NCBI GenBank assembly: GCA_903856995.1
Contig: CAIODK010000035.1
Coordinates: 1 to 29,183 of the forward strand
Source: an uncultured Burkholderiales bacterium
GTDB lineage: Bacteria > Pseudomonadota > Gammaproteobacteria > Burkholderiales > Burkholderiaceae_C
Length of the DNA: 29,183 nt
Reading direction: 5' to 3'
Shown in pieces: positions 15,232 through 22,377 of the stretch. Below the pieces are notes generated by a model. That model did not search any database. It was not told where the DNA came from and saw nothing but the letters and a program-made list of their open reading frames with translations. Within the stretch, counting starts at the first letter, position 1; each line of letters opens with the position of its first letter. Made by a program: the position numbers and the translations under genes.

Positions 15232-16060
15232 ACGCGCGATGCTGATCGCGAGAGCGCGTCCGTTGTTGGGCACCGTGGTGTCCATCCAGGTTCACACCGA
15301 TGATGCGAACGCGCCATCGGTTGCGCGTGCGATGGCCGATGCGTTTGTCGTGATGGCGCGCATTGGGCAAGTGATGAGTGCGCATGATGAGCGCTCGGAT
15401 CTTGGACGTCTTGCCAACGCGAAGCGGGGCGATGTCTTGGCACTGGATGTGGAAACCTTACAAGTGATTCGTGCCGCTCAGCAATGGCAACGCATCTCCG
15501 GCGGCGCCTTTGACCCTTGCCGAGCCGGCGAGGTGCTCGCTCGCTCAGGCCGGCGACCCGGGATCACAGGTGATGCCTGTGGCAGTTTGCATGACATGGC
15601 GCTGTTGAACGACACCGAGGTTCGCTTGGCACGCGCTGTCAAATTGGACTTCGGCGGCATTGCCAAAGGCTATGCCGTGGATCGCGCGATAGACGTCCTG
15701 CAAGCGCAGGGCGTCACAGACGCGTTGGTGAATGCGGGCGGAGATATGCGCGCCATGGGGCTAAGGAAGTGGCCGATTGATGTGCGCCATGCCCAATACA
15801 ACCTGAGGGATGGCCGCATGACGTCGCAACGTTGGGTTCAACACCAAGCCTTGGCGACATCGGTTGCGGGGCGCTTGAACCCCGAGTTCGTCGCTGTCAG
15901 GGCGCATTCCAAGATGAGGTGGCAGAGTGTGACGGTGACGGCCAAGACCTGTATGGCCGCCGATGTGTTGACGAAGTGGGCCTTGCAATCAAGCGTGTTG
16001 TGCCCGAATTTGAAGCAGGCCTTGCGCTTGCAGGGTGGACGTATGTGGAGAACCGAATGA
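15221..16060 (+). CDS. apbE: ApbE family FMN:protein transferase
   Basis: 279-residue FMN transferase that uses FAD to attach FMN to a threonine of the SGAT motif. Family motifs are RPLLGTVVSIQV at 13-24, LDFGGIAKGYAVDRAID at 142-158, NAGGDMRAMG at 171-180, and the metal/flavin-binding TVTAKTCMAADVLTKWAL near 238-255. The region between 215 and 238 is short compared with most ApbE proteins. No signal peptide or lipobox is seen, which is notable because many ApbE proteins are periplasmic lipoproteins. The start may be GTG at 15221 (used here) or ATG at 15239. Its stop overlaps the next start in ATGA. Confidence 0.9.
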   Translation: MDGERAMLIARARPLLGTVVSIQVHTDDANAPSVARAMADAFVVMARIGQVMSAHDERSDLGRLANAKRGDVLALDVETLQVIRAAQQWQRISGGAFDPCRAGEVLARSGRRPGITGDACGSLHDMALLNDTEVRLARAVKLDFGGIAKGYAVDRAIDVLQAQGVTDALVNAGGDMRAMGLRKWPIDVRHAQYNLRDGRMTSQRWVQHQALATSVAGRLNPEFVAVRAHSKMRWQSVTVTAKTCMAADVLTKWALQSSVLCPNLKQALRLQGGRMWRTE

Positions 16061-16518
16061 AGAGAGCGAAGCATTTGGCAGGCTGGGGCCGAACCACCTT
16101 TTTGATGATGGCGACGGTGAGCTTGCTGCTGTGGTGTACAGGCATAGTGATGTTTCTATTCCCTGCTGCCGAGTTGATGGACATGACGCCTGCTGAGGTG
16201 GCGTGGCGTCATGCCTCAGGCGTCGTGCATGGCGTTTTAACTTGGTTCTTTTGTGTCCTATGCGGTCGTGGCGTTTGGCCGCATGTGCGCGTGATGTGGC
16301 ACAAGCAGGACGCACGCATCAAATGGGTACTAGGGGTGATGAATCTCATCTGGTTGCTGGCGATTGCGTTGGGGGGGCTGTTCTTGCTGTACGGTAGCCC
16401 TGAGTTGCATGACTGGATGTCACCCCTTCACTTTTGGATGGGGGCCCTTTGCCCTTTGCTGTTCTTGGCACATACTTGGCGCAAATTGATCCCTTCAGTG
16501 GGTGTGAATAATTTATGA
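16057..16518 (+). CDS. four-helix histidine-rich membrane protein, possible b-type cytochrome
   Basis: 153-residue inner-membrane protein with hydrophobic segments at about 14-35, 54-72, 90-112 and 122-140. Histidines lie in or beside the second and fourth helices (H52, H58, H125, H139), with others at the helix ends (H76, H82, H118). This resembles small DUF4405/cytochrome b561-like haem-binding bundles that pass electrons from quinol to periplasmic carriers. I do not recognise a named family with certainty. The ATG overlaps the apbE stop (ATGA); the frame is open back to 15832 but only within apbE. As the sole multi-pass protein in the operon, it could link the quinone pool to the flavinylated protein. 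Confidence 0.8.
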   Translation: MKRAKHLAGWGRTTFLMMATVSLLLWCTGIVMFLFPAAELMDMTPAEVAWRHASGVVHGVLTWFFCVLCGRGVWPHVRVMWHKQDARIKWVLGVMNLIWLLAIALGGLFLLYGSPELHDWMSPLHFWMGALCPLLFLAHTWRKLIPSVGVNNL

Positions 16519-16529
16519 AGGAAGTCGGC

Positions 16530-16958
16530 ATGGACATGGATAAATACACTATCTTGTTGAAGAATAAAGGACTAAAGATCACCAGCCCTCGCGTCACCGT
16601 TCTTGAAATCTTTAACCAAAGCAAAGACCGTCACCTGTCTGCTGAAGATGTTTACAAGAGCGTGCTGGCGCACGACGGCGACATTGGGTTAGCCACCGTG
16701 TATCGTGTGCTGACACAGTTTGCGGACGCAGGGATTTTGGTGGCGACTAATTTTGAAACAGGCAAGACCACATTTGAGTTGAATGAAGGCGGGCATCACG
16801 ACCATTTGGTGTGCTTGTCATGTGGCTCGGTGGTTGAATTTCATGACGAAGAGGTGGAGTCTCGGCAAGAGTTCATCGCACAAAAACACGGTTTCAAATT
16901 GATCAACCACTCGATGTCGTTGTATGGGCTTTGCTCCAAACCCGCGTGTCGTGAGTAA
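16530..16958 (+). CDS. Fur family transcriptional regulator, likely paralogue
   Basis: 142-residue Fur-type metal-dependent repressor. The winged helix is at 5-80 (GLKITSPRVTVLEIF, HLSAEDVYKSVL, IGLATVYRVLTQFADAGIL). Metal ligands are HHDH at 89-92, C95-LSC-98, and a second C135-X4-C140 pair at the end. The ATG at 16530 is chosen because AAGGAAG (16518-16524) lies 5 bases upstream; an ATG at 16515 overlapping the previous stop is the alternative. Its sequence differs clearly from the usual Burkholderiales Fur as I know it, and its position at the end of a redox operon is unusual, so it may be a second Fur dedicated to this locus. It could be autoregulated through the palindrome at 12106-12128. 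Confidence 0.92.
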   Translation: MDMDKYTILLKNKGLKITSPRVTVLEIFNQSKDRHLSAEDVYKSVLAHDGDIGLATVYRVLTQFADAGILVATNFETGKTTFELNEGGHHDHLVCLSCGSVVEFHDEEVESRQEFIAQKHGFKLINHSMSLYGLCSKPACRE

Positions 16959-16970
16959 TTGGGGGCGCCC

Positions 16971-17528
16971 ATGTTGAAGCATCGGGTATGTGCGGTGTTT
17001 TTCGTGTGTGGCGTTTTGTCAGCCGCCTTGGCTGATTCGGATGATTACCAAATCAAAGTGGACGTGGTCCAGCAAGGTGATGTGTTTCAAACCCAAGCCA
17101 GCTTTTACTTGCCACTCAATGCGTGTCAGTCCTACCGATACATCACGGACTACGACGCTGCGACAAACATCCCTGGCGTGGTGACGTCCACGACGACACG
17201 GCTGGACGCTCGTAAAGTTCGCGTCGAGCGTGTGTTGCAGGAGCGGATTCTTTTCTTCCCGATCAACATGCGCATGGTGTTGGAGGTGAACGAGTTGCCC
17301 AATCAAGGCACAGACTTTGTTCAGATCAGTGGTCAAGCTAAGTCTTACAAAGGCACATGGCGATTGCACACCGATGCAACGGGAACTTTGTTTAAGTACA
17401 GAACTGAGTCAGAGCCCGATTCAATTTTCCCTAAGGCAGTTGTTGAGTACTTCGTCAAAAACCGGTTGAAGACCAGTTTTGAGGCGATGGCCAAGACGGG
17501 GGCCGCGCGCATCAAGCAACCTTGCTGA
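16971..17528 (+). CDS. exported SRPBCC/START-like protein
   Basis: 185-residue exported protein. A Sec signal peptide covers about 1-24 (MLKHRVCAVFFVCGVLSAAL, cleavage after ALA before DSDDY). The mature part looks like a SRPBCC (polyketide cyclase/START-like) fold: an N-terminal strand, SYRYITDYDAATNIPGVVTS as the helix-grip entry, successive beta strands, and a long C-terminal helix at FVKNRLKTSFEAMAKTGA. Such folds bind hydrophobic ligands. The ATG at 16971 is preferred over an upstream TTG at 16959. It follows the Fur gene by 12 bases and is the last gene of the operon; only 21 bases separate it from the convergent hydrolase gene. Its job in the redox locus is unknown. Confidence 0.8.
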   Translation: MLKHRVCAVFFVCGVLSAALADSDDYQIKVDVVQQGDVFQTQASFYLPLNACQSYRYITDYDAATNIPGVVTSTTTRLDARKVRVERVLQERILFFPINMRMVLEVNELPNQGTDFVQISGQAKSYKGTWRLHTDATGTLFKYRTESEPDSIFPKAVVEYFVKNRLKTSFEAMAKTGAARIKQPC

Positions 17529-17549
17529 GGTTCAGTTGCCCTGTTGAAG

Positions 17550-18611
17550 TTACTGCAGGCGTGGTGCAGTTTGAAGCAAGGTGCCGACTGCATCCTTCCA
17601 CCATTTGGCTTGCCCAGTTGTGCCATGCCCCGCTGTTTGGTCGCTTGCTGGGATCAGCAATAAACGAGCGTTTGGAATTTTTGTTAAAGCCGTCGCCATG
17701 ACATTCAGTTCCGGCGGGTTGCGTTCGTCATCAGCCGAATTGATGGCGAGCAATGTCGCTTTGATCTTGTCGATTTGGTTCAACGGGTTGTAGTCTCTTG
17801 ATGCATCCCATTGATAGAGATGGTCATTGGCGTCGCCCGCAAAGGGTGCGCTCAGTCTTTGATTTAACAGTTGATCTGCTTTCTCTTGGGTAGAGGCTTG
17901 ACGCTGTAATGCTTGGTTTCCGCCATTGGTTCCGATTGCATAGAACACGGAGGCAAATTGAAGGCTCCGTGGTTGCTTGATGTAATCACCATTCATCCAC
18001 TCAGGATCATTGCGAATTGAATCAATGATGAGTCGGCGCATCATCCAGTTCCTACCGGACATTTCCGATGGCATGGCAGCCATGGGCACCAAGATGTCCA
18101 TGAACCCCGCGTGTTGAATGCCCCACATCCAAGTTTGCATTCCCCCCATGGAGTTGCCCAGCACCATACGGACGTGCTTGATATTCAAGCCCTCATTCAG
18201 TAGGCGATATTGTGCTGACACCATGTCGTCATAGTTATACCGAGGGAACTTAGCTCGGAGCCCGTCAGATGGTTTGCTAGATTTACCCGTGCCGATCGAG
18301 TCAGGCAGCACAACAAAGTATTTGGTTGCATCTAAGGGTTGACCCGGCCCGAACAGCTCGACACCAAAAGCATTGTTGAGCATCCCTAGGCCCGTGCCAG
18401 TGGTTCCATGAAGAATCACAACCGGTTCGCCAGCTGGATTGCCTAATGTTGTGTAGCCAATATTCAATGAGGAAGCAACCTCGCCCGTATGAAAACGAAA
18501 ATCTTTTGCCACCCATACGCCTGTTTTTTGATTCGGGAAGGTTTGGGCAGTTGCGACAGGCATCTGCGCGTACAAAAATACAGACAAACAGAGTGTGATA
18601 AATCTAAACAT
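17550..18611 (-). CDS. exported alpha/beta hydrolase, MetX (homoserine acetyltransferase)-like
   Basis: 353-residue alpha/beta-hydrolase related to homoserine O-acetyltransferases but with a Sec signal peptide (residues 1-23, cut after ATAQ-type sequence), so it acts in the periplasm. The oxyanion region is VVILHGTTGTG, the nucleophile is S154 in LGNSMGGMQ, the acid is D294 or D295 in INSADDERNPP, and the base is H329 in QTAGHGT. The ATG at 18611 follows AAAAGGGG; the open frame to 18671 has no signal sequence. Because MetX itself is cytoplasmic, a hydrolytic role on an ester or lactone is more likely. It is the last gene of the acid-sugar cluster, 66 bases after the dehydrogenase, so it may have its own promoter. 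Confidence 0.88.
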   Translation of the reverse strand: MFRFITLCLSVFLYAQMPVATAQTFPNQKTGVWVAKDFRFHTGEVASSLNIGYTTLGNPAGEPVVILHGTTGTGLGMLNNAFGVELFGPGQPLDATKYFVVLPDSIGTGKSSKPSDGLRAKFPRYNYDDMVSAQYRLLNEGLNIKHVRMVLGNSMGGMQTWMWGIQHAGFMDILVPMAAMPSEMSGRNWMMRRLIIDSIRNDPEWMNGDYIKQPRSLQFASVFYAIGTNGGNQALQRQASTQEKADQLLNQRLSAPFAGDANDHLYQWDASRDYNPLNQIDKIKATLLAINSADDERNPPELNVMATALTKIPNARLLLIPASDQTAGHGTTGQAKWWKDAVGTLLQTAPRLQ

Positions 18612-18677
18612 GCTTACCCCTTTTCTAGCCAAAAAATTCCAAGTTAAGTCATCGTGGCGTCTATCGAGCAATCGGGT

Positions 18678-19556
18678 TTATGGTTTTCGAGCTGCCATGA
18701 TGTCAACCAACTCAGGCATCAGGAGCGTTCCCTTACCTTCATCACAGGCCATCTTCAATGTGGATTGAACGGCAGATGCCACCGTATGGTCGGCGTGCAT
18801 GTTCTCAGCCATCTCGTTGTAGTAGCTCAAGTCCTTGAGCGCATTGGAGAGCGTGAAGCGCAAACCCGAGCTGTCTTGTTGGGTTAGAAATGGTTTGAGG
18901 CGTTCCAGCGCTGCGCCCCAACCGCCGCCTATCGTCAGCACATCGATGAATGTTTGTGCGTTGACGCCACTCACTTGTGCGCATGCGGCGGCTTCCGCCA
19001 ACAAAGCCACAGAGCCGAGCGAGACATAGTTGTGTAGCAGCTTCATGCGATGCCCAGCTCCGACGGGCCCTGCATGCACGATGTTTTCAGCAAAGCACGC
19101 CAAGATGGGACGGCAGCTGGCGAACAGCTCAGCGTCGCCGCCCACCAATAAATTCAGCCGACCTTCGGCCGCTTCTTTAGGGGTTCGGGTCATGGGGGCG
19201 TCTAGAAAGAACCCGCCCTTTGCCATCACTGCCTGCGCAATTTTTTCCGTTGAAGCGGGCACGGCCGTGGAGCAGTCGATGACCGTGGTGCCAGGACGCA
19301 TGCCGCTCAATACACCGTCTTCACCCAACAGCACGGCTTCGACTTGTGGCGTACCGGTGACACACAAGATGATGATGTCTGAATGTGCCGCAAGTGCTTG
19401 GGGTGTGAGGAAGGTCTGAACACCTTGAGCAATCAAGGCGTCGATGGGTTGATTGCCTGCGTGCGCCAACACGGACAACGGGTGGCCGTGCTTGACCAAA
19501 TTACTGGCAATGCCATGGCCCATCATGCCAATGCCGATCATTCCGATTTTTTTCAT
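18678..19556 (-). CDS. NAD(P)-dependent beta-hydroxyacid dehydrogenase (HIBADH family), second in cluster
   Basis: 292-residue dehydrogenase of the 3-hydroxyisobutyrate/tartronate-semialdehyde reductase family. The Rossmann motif is IGMIGIGMMGHGIASNLVKHG at the N-terminus, the substrate-binding FLDAPMTRTPKEAAEGRLNLLVGG replaces the more common 'DAPVSGG' with 'DAPMTRTP', and the catalytic lysine lies in GHRMKLLHNYVSLG, where N follows after three residues. It starts 3 bases after the otnI stop, so it belongs to the acid-sugar operon. It differs from the LtnD-like enzyme in its substrate loop, so a different stereoisomer or a linked hydroxyacid is likely. The exact substrate is not readable. 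Confidence 0.92.
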   Translation of the reverse strand: MKKIGMIGIGMMGHGIASNLVKHGHPLSVLAHAGNQPIDALIAQGVQTFLTPQALAAHSDIIILCVTGTPQVEAVLLGEDGVLSGMRPGTTVIDCSTAVPASTEKIAQAVMAKGGFFLDAPMTRTPKEAAEGRLNLLVGGDAELFASCRPILACFAENIVHAGPVGAGHRMKLLHNYVSLGSVALLAEAAACAQVSGVNAQTFIDVLTIGGGWGAALERLKPFLTQQDSSGLRFTLSNALKDLSYYNEMAENMHADHTVASAVQSTLKMACDEGKGTLLMPELVDIMAARKP

Positions 19557-19559
19557 GAT

Positions 19560-20369
19560 TTATTCCTGCTGATGTAACCAACCCAAACCATCGTGTGTGC
19601 CATGAGCCACAGCACCCCTAGCGGGGCGGTATTCGCACCCGATCCAACCTTCCCAGCCGCAAGCGGCGGAAACTTCGTCAATCACAGCAAAGAGGTAGGG
19701 ATGGTTGAGTTCCCCCAAGTCTGGCTCGTGGCGCATTGGCACACCTGCGATTTGGAAATGACCGACGCGTCCTGTTGGCAGGTACTTGCGAATCTTGGTG
19801 GCCAAGTCGCCCTCCATGATTTGGCAGTGGTACAGGTCCATTTGTACTTTCAGATTCGACGCACCAATGCGCTGAACGATGTTGTGCGCTTGTTCTTGGT
19901 AGTTCAAGAAGAAGCCAGGAATGTCTCGGGTGTTGATGGGTTCAATCAACACATCGCGGCTAGTTTTTTGGGCTTGAGTTGCCGCCCATGCGATGTTTTG
20001 AATGTATGTTTTTTCTAACGTCTTGTGGTCTGCGCCGTTGGGTATCAAGCCTGCCATGACATGGATGCGTGGGCAATCCAGCGTGTTGGCATAGTCCAAG
20101 GCTTTGAGGAATCCAGTTTGAAACTCGTTCTCGCGTCCGGGCAAGCAAGCCAAGCCACGTTCACCCGCGTCCCAATCACCGGGCGGGGCATTGAAGAGGA
20201 CTTGTTGCAAGCCGTGGTCGTCTAGGCATTGACGCAAGACTTTGGCATCAAAGGCGTAGGGGAATAAGTATTCGACAGCTGTGAATCCGTCTTTGGCGGC
20301 TGCGGCAAAGCGGTCAAGGAATTCGTGCTCGTTGTAGAGCATGCTGAGGTTGGCGGCAAAGCGTGGCAT
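19560..20369 (-). CDS. otnI: 2-oxo-tetronate isomerase, hydroxypyruvate isomerase family
   Basis: 269-residue TIM-barrel enzyme expected to interconvert 2-oxo- and 3-oxo-tetronate. It opens with the typical MPRFAANLSMLYNEHEFLDR, continues with EYLFPYAFD, VLFNAPPGDWDAGERGLACL, the conserved glutamate in LIEPINTRDIPGFFL, the metal-binding MDLYHCQIMEGDL, and GCEYRPARGAVAHGTHDGL-type sequence near the end. In the published acid-sugar pathway OtnI acts after the dehydrogenase and before OtnK. It lies 26 bases after otnC and 3 bases before the second dehydrogenase. Glyoxylate-pathway hydroxypyruvate isomerase (Hyi) is the alternative, but the neighbours favour OtnI. Confidence 0.93.
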   Translation of the reverse strand: MPRFAANLSMLYNEHEFLDRFAAAAKDGFTAVEYLFPYAFDAKVLRQCLDDHGLQQVLFNAPPGDWDAGERGLACLPGRENEFQTGFLKALDYANTLDCPRIHVMAGLIPNGADHKTLEKTYIQNIAWAATQAQKTSRDVLIEPINTRDIPGFFLNYQEQAHNIVQRIGASNLKVQMDLYHCQIMEGDLATKIRKYLPTGRVGHFQIAGVPMRHEPDLGELNHPYLFAVIDEVSAACGWEGWIGCEYRPARGAVAHGTHDGLGWLHQQE

Positions 20370-20395
20370 GGTCGTGTATTTGATTTAAGTAGGGG

Positions 20396-21061
20396 TTACC
20401 AAAGAGCGCCAAAGGTCGCTCTGAGTTCGTCAATGTGTGCGTCGCTCAAGGCGGTGGCCTTGCGGTCAGACATCAGCCAGAGTTTGGCCGTTTCTTCAAG
20501 TTCCTCGAGTACGGCGCTGGCTTCGGCTGGTGATTGGTGCCAGACCATCGGGCCGAGGCGTTCGAGCATCACTGCGCGAATGGTTTTTTGATTGGCTGTG
20601 CTTTGTGCGATGCGTTGCGCAACTTCGGTTGCAACGCCTGGAGCCCCCGGACGCTGATAGGCGATGAGTGGAACATGGCCAACTTTCATCACGTAGTAGG
20701 GGGTGATTGGGGGCAAGATGTCAGAGGGGGTCCACACGCCTGCAAGGGTGAGGCTCACCAAATGTGTGGCATGGGTGTGAATCACGCAGCGTGCTTGTGG
20801 GGTTGCTGCGTAAATGCTTTGGTGAACCGTCAAAGTTTTGGATGCACGTTGACCGCTGAGCTGTTCGCCGTTGGCGCTGACATGCGCGAGGGCATTCGCA
20901 TCCAAGTTGCCCAAGCATGCGTCGGTGGGCGTGATTAAAAAACTGCCGTCATCTAACTTGACGCTGATGTTGCCTGCGCTGGCATGCACATAGCCACGTG
21001 CATAGAGCGAGGCACCAATGCGACAAATTTCGTGACGGGATTCGTGTTCGTCCATGTTCAT
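20396..21061 (-). CDS. otnC: 3-oxo-tetronate 4-phosphate decarboxylase, class II aldolase family
   Basis: 221-residue zinc enzyme of the AraD/FucA class II aldolase family; in this pathway it decarboxylates 3-oxo-tetronate 4-phosphate to dihydroxyacetone phosphate. The zinc motif is CVIHTHATHLVSLTLAG, the substrate phosphate loop is ASAGNISVKLDDGSFLITPT, and the third histidine region is replaced by the LERLGPMVWHQSPAEA segment (H174 or so). The ATG at 21061 overlaps the otnK stop by four bases, which shows coupling; a second ATG lies two codons on. The context of otnK, otnI and ltnD makes the assignment more specific than sequence alone would. Confidence 0.92.
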   Translation of the reverse strand: MNMDEHESRHEICRIGASLYARGYVHASAGNISVKLDDGSFLITPTDACLGNLDANALAHVSANGEQLSGQRASKTLTVHQSIYAATPQARCVIHTHATHLVSLTLAGVWTPSDILPPITPYYVMKVGHVPLIAYQRPGAPGVATEVAQRIAQSTANQKTIRAVMLERLGPMVWHQSPAEASAVLEELEETAKLWLMSDRKATALSDAHIDELRATFGALW

Positions 21062-22368
21062 GCAGCTTTCAATAAAGAGAAAGATTTTGCAAAAAAATCA
21101 TTCGTTCCGAAGTTGCCTGATTTGAGGGTTACGTGAACGGTATCGTCACCACAGACCTTGGACGTGACCGATGTCCATGGCACACCTGGGTCAATTTGGG
21201 GGCCAATCACCATGCGTTCGACGTCGAGTGCTTGCACCACCGCGCCAGAGGTTTCACCACCGGCCACCACGAGTTGACGCACGCCAGCTTGGACCAAACC
21301 TTTGGCAATGTTGGACAGAGCTTGCTCAACCAATTCGCCCGCATGCGCGACGCCCAACTGGTTTTGAATGGCTTTGACGGCGGTCGGTTCCGCGGTTGCA
21401 TAAATCAGGACAGGGCCATTTTTGAGTTGCGGAATGGCCCAGTCCAATGCTTGTTGAACCACATCGGTGCCTGAAGCGATGGCCAATGGATCCACAGGGA
21501 AGGCCGGTTGCCCGGCTTGGCGCCAATGCAGCACTTGTGCGTTGGTCGCCACCGAGCAGCTGCCAGACACCACGGCTTGGTAGCCCTTGGCGGGGGGGAG
21601 CGTATCGGCGTGGGCATTGGCTTGCAACACGCCGCGCACTTTCCAGTTGTGAGGCAAACCAATCGCCACACCCGAGCCCGCGGTGATGAGTGGCATGCCT
21701 GCCAGGGCTTCGCCCATGTTGTGCAGGTCTTGGTTGCTGGTGGCATCCATCACGGCGACGCCCACGCCTTCGGCTTGCAAAGCGAGGAAGCGGGCGCGTA
21801 TGGCATCGGGGCCAGCGGCGACGCACGACTGTTCGACGAGCCCGACTTTGCGCTGGGTTTGAGATTGCATGACACGCACGAGGTTGGCATCGGTCATGGG
21901 GGTCAAGGGATGGTGACGCATGCCGCTGTCCGACAACAAGACATCACCCACAAACAAGTGGCCTTTGAAAATGGTGCGGTTGTTTTCAGGAAAGGCTGGG
22001 CAAACAATGGTGAAGCCTTGGCCAGGACCGTAGATGGCATCCATCAAAGCTTCAGTCACTGGGCCGATGTTGCCTTTGGGTGTGGAGTCAAAGGTCGAGC
22101 AGTATTTGAAATAAATTTGCTCGACACCTTGTGCCTTGAGCCATGCATACGCTTGCAACGATTGGGCGATGGCTTCTTCTACGGGAACGGTGCGTGACTT
22201 GAGTGCCACCACGATCGCGTCTGCATCAATGGCGTCTGCATCCGAGGGGATACCAATGGTTTGCACCGTGCGCATGCCCGCGCGAACCAAGTTGTTGGCC
22301 AGGTCCGTTGCGCCTGTGAAATCGTCAGCAATGCAGCCGAGCAACGGTTTTTTCGAAACGTGTGTCAT
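21058..22368 (-). CDS. otnK: 3-oxo-tetronate kinase, four-carbon acid sugar kinase family
   Basis: 436-residue kinase of the four-carbon acid sugar kinase (DUF1537) family, which phosphorylates 3-oxo-tetronate at O4. The N-terminal domain carries GCIADDFTGATDLANNLVRAG with the family's DDFTGA motif, the central part has FKYCSTFDSTPKGNIGPVTEA, and the C-terminal nucleotide domain has LVVAGGETSGAVVQAL and a final GDDTVHVTLKSGNFGTNDFF. Length is normal for OtnK. It starts 9 bases after ltnD and its end overlaps otnC, so the three are translated as a block. DtnK (D-threonate kinase) is the nearest alternative, but the accompanying OtnI and OtnC fit OtnK. Confidence 0.95.
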   Translation of the reverse strand: MTHVSKKPLLGCIADDFTGATDLANNLVRAGMRTVQTIGIPSDADAIDADAIVVALKSRTVPVEEAIAQSLQAYAWLKAQGVEQIYFKYCSTFDSTPKGNIGPVTEALMDAIYGPGQGFTIVCPAFPENNRTIFKGHLFVGDVLLSDSGMRHHPLTPMTDANLVRVMQSQTQRKVGLVEQSCVAAGPDAIRARFLALQAEGVGVAVMDATSNQDLHNMGEALAGMPLITAGSGVAIGLPHNWKVRGVLQANAHADTLPPAKGYQAVVSGSCSVATNAQVLHWRQAGQPAFPVDPLAIASGTDVVQQALDWAIPQLKNGPVLIYATAEPTAVKAIQNQLGVAHAGELVEQALSNIAKGLVQAGVRQLVVAGGETSGAVVQALDVERMVIGPQIDPGVPWTSVTSKVCGDDTVHVTLKSGNFGTNDFFAKSFSLLKAA

Positions 22369-22377
22369 CTGACTGAA

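Noticed and set aside
15832..16056. Extended N-terminus for the small membrane protein
   Set aside because: The extra 75 codons lie wholly within apbE in another frame, and the ATGA overlap gives a better start.
21508..22197. Plus-strand open frame of 229 codons opposite otnK
   Set aside because: Antisense to a kinase with clear family motifs; the translation shows no family pattern.
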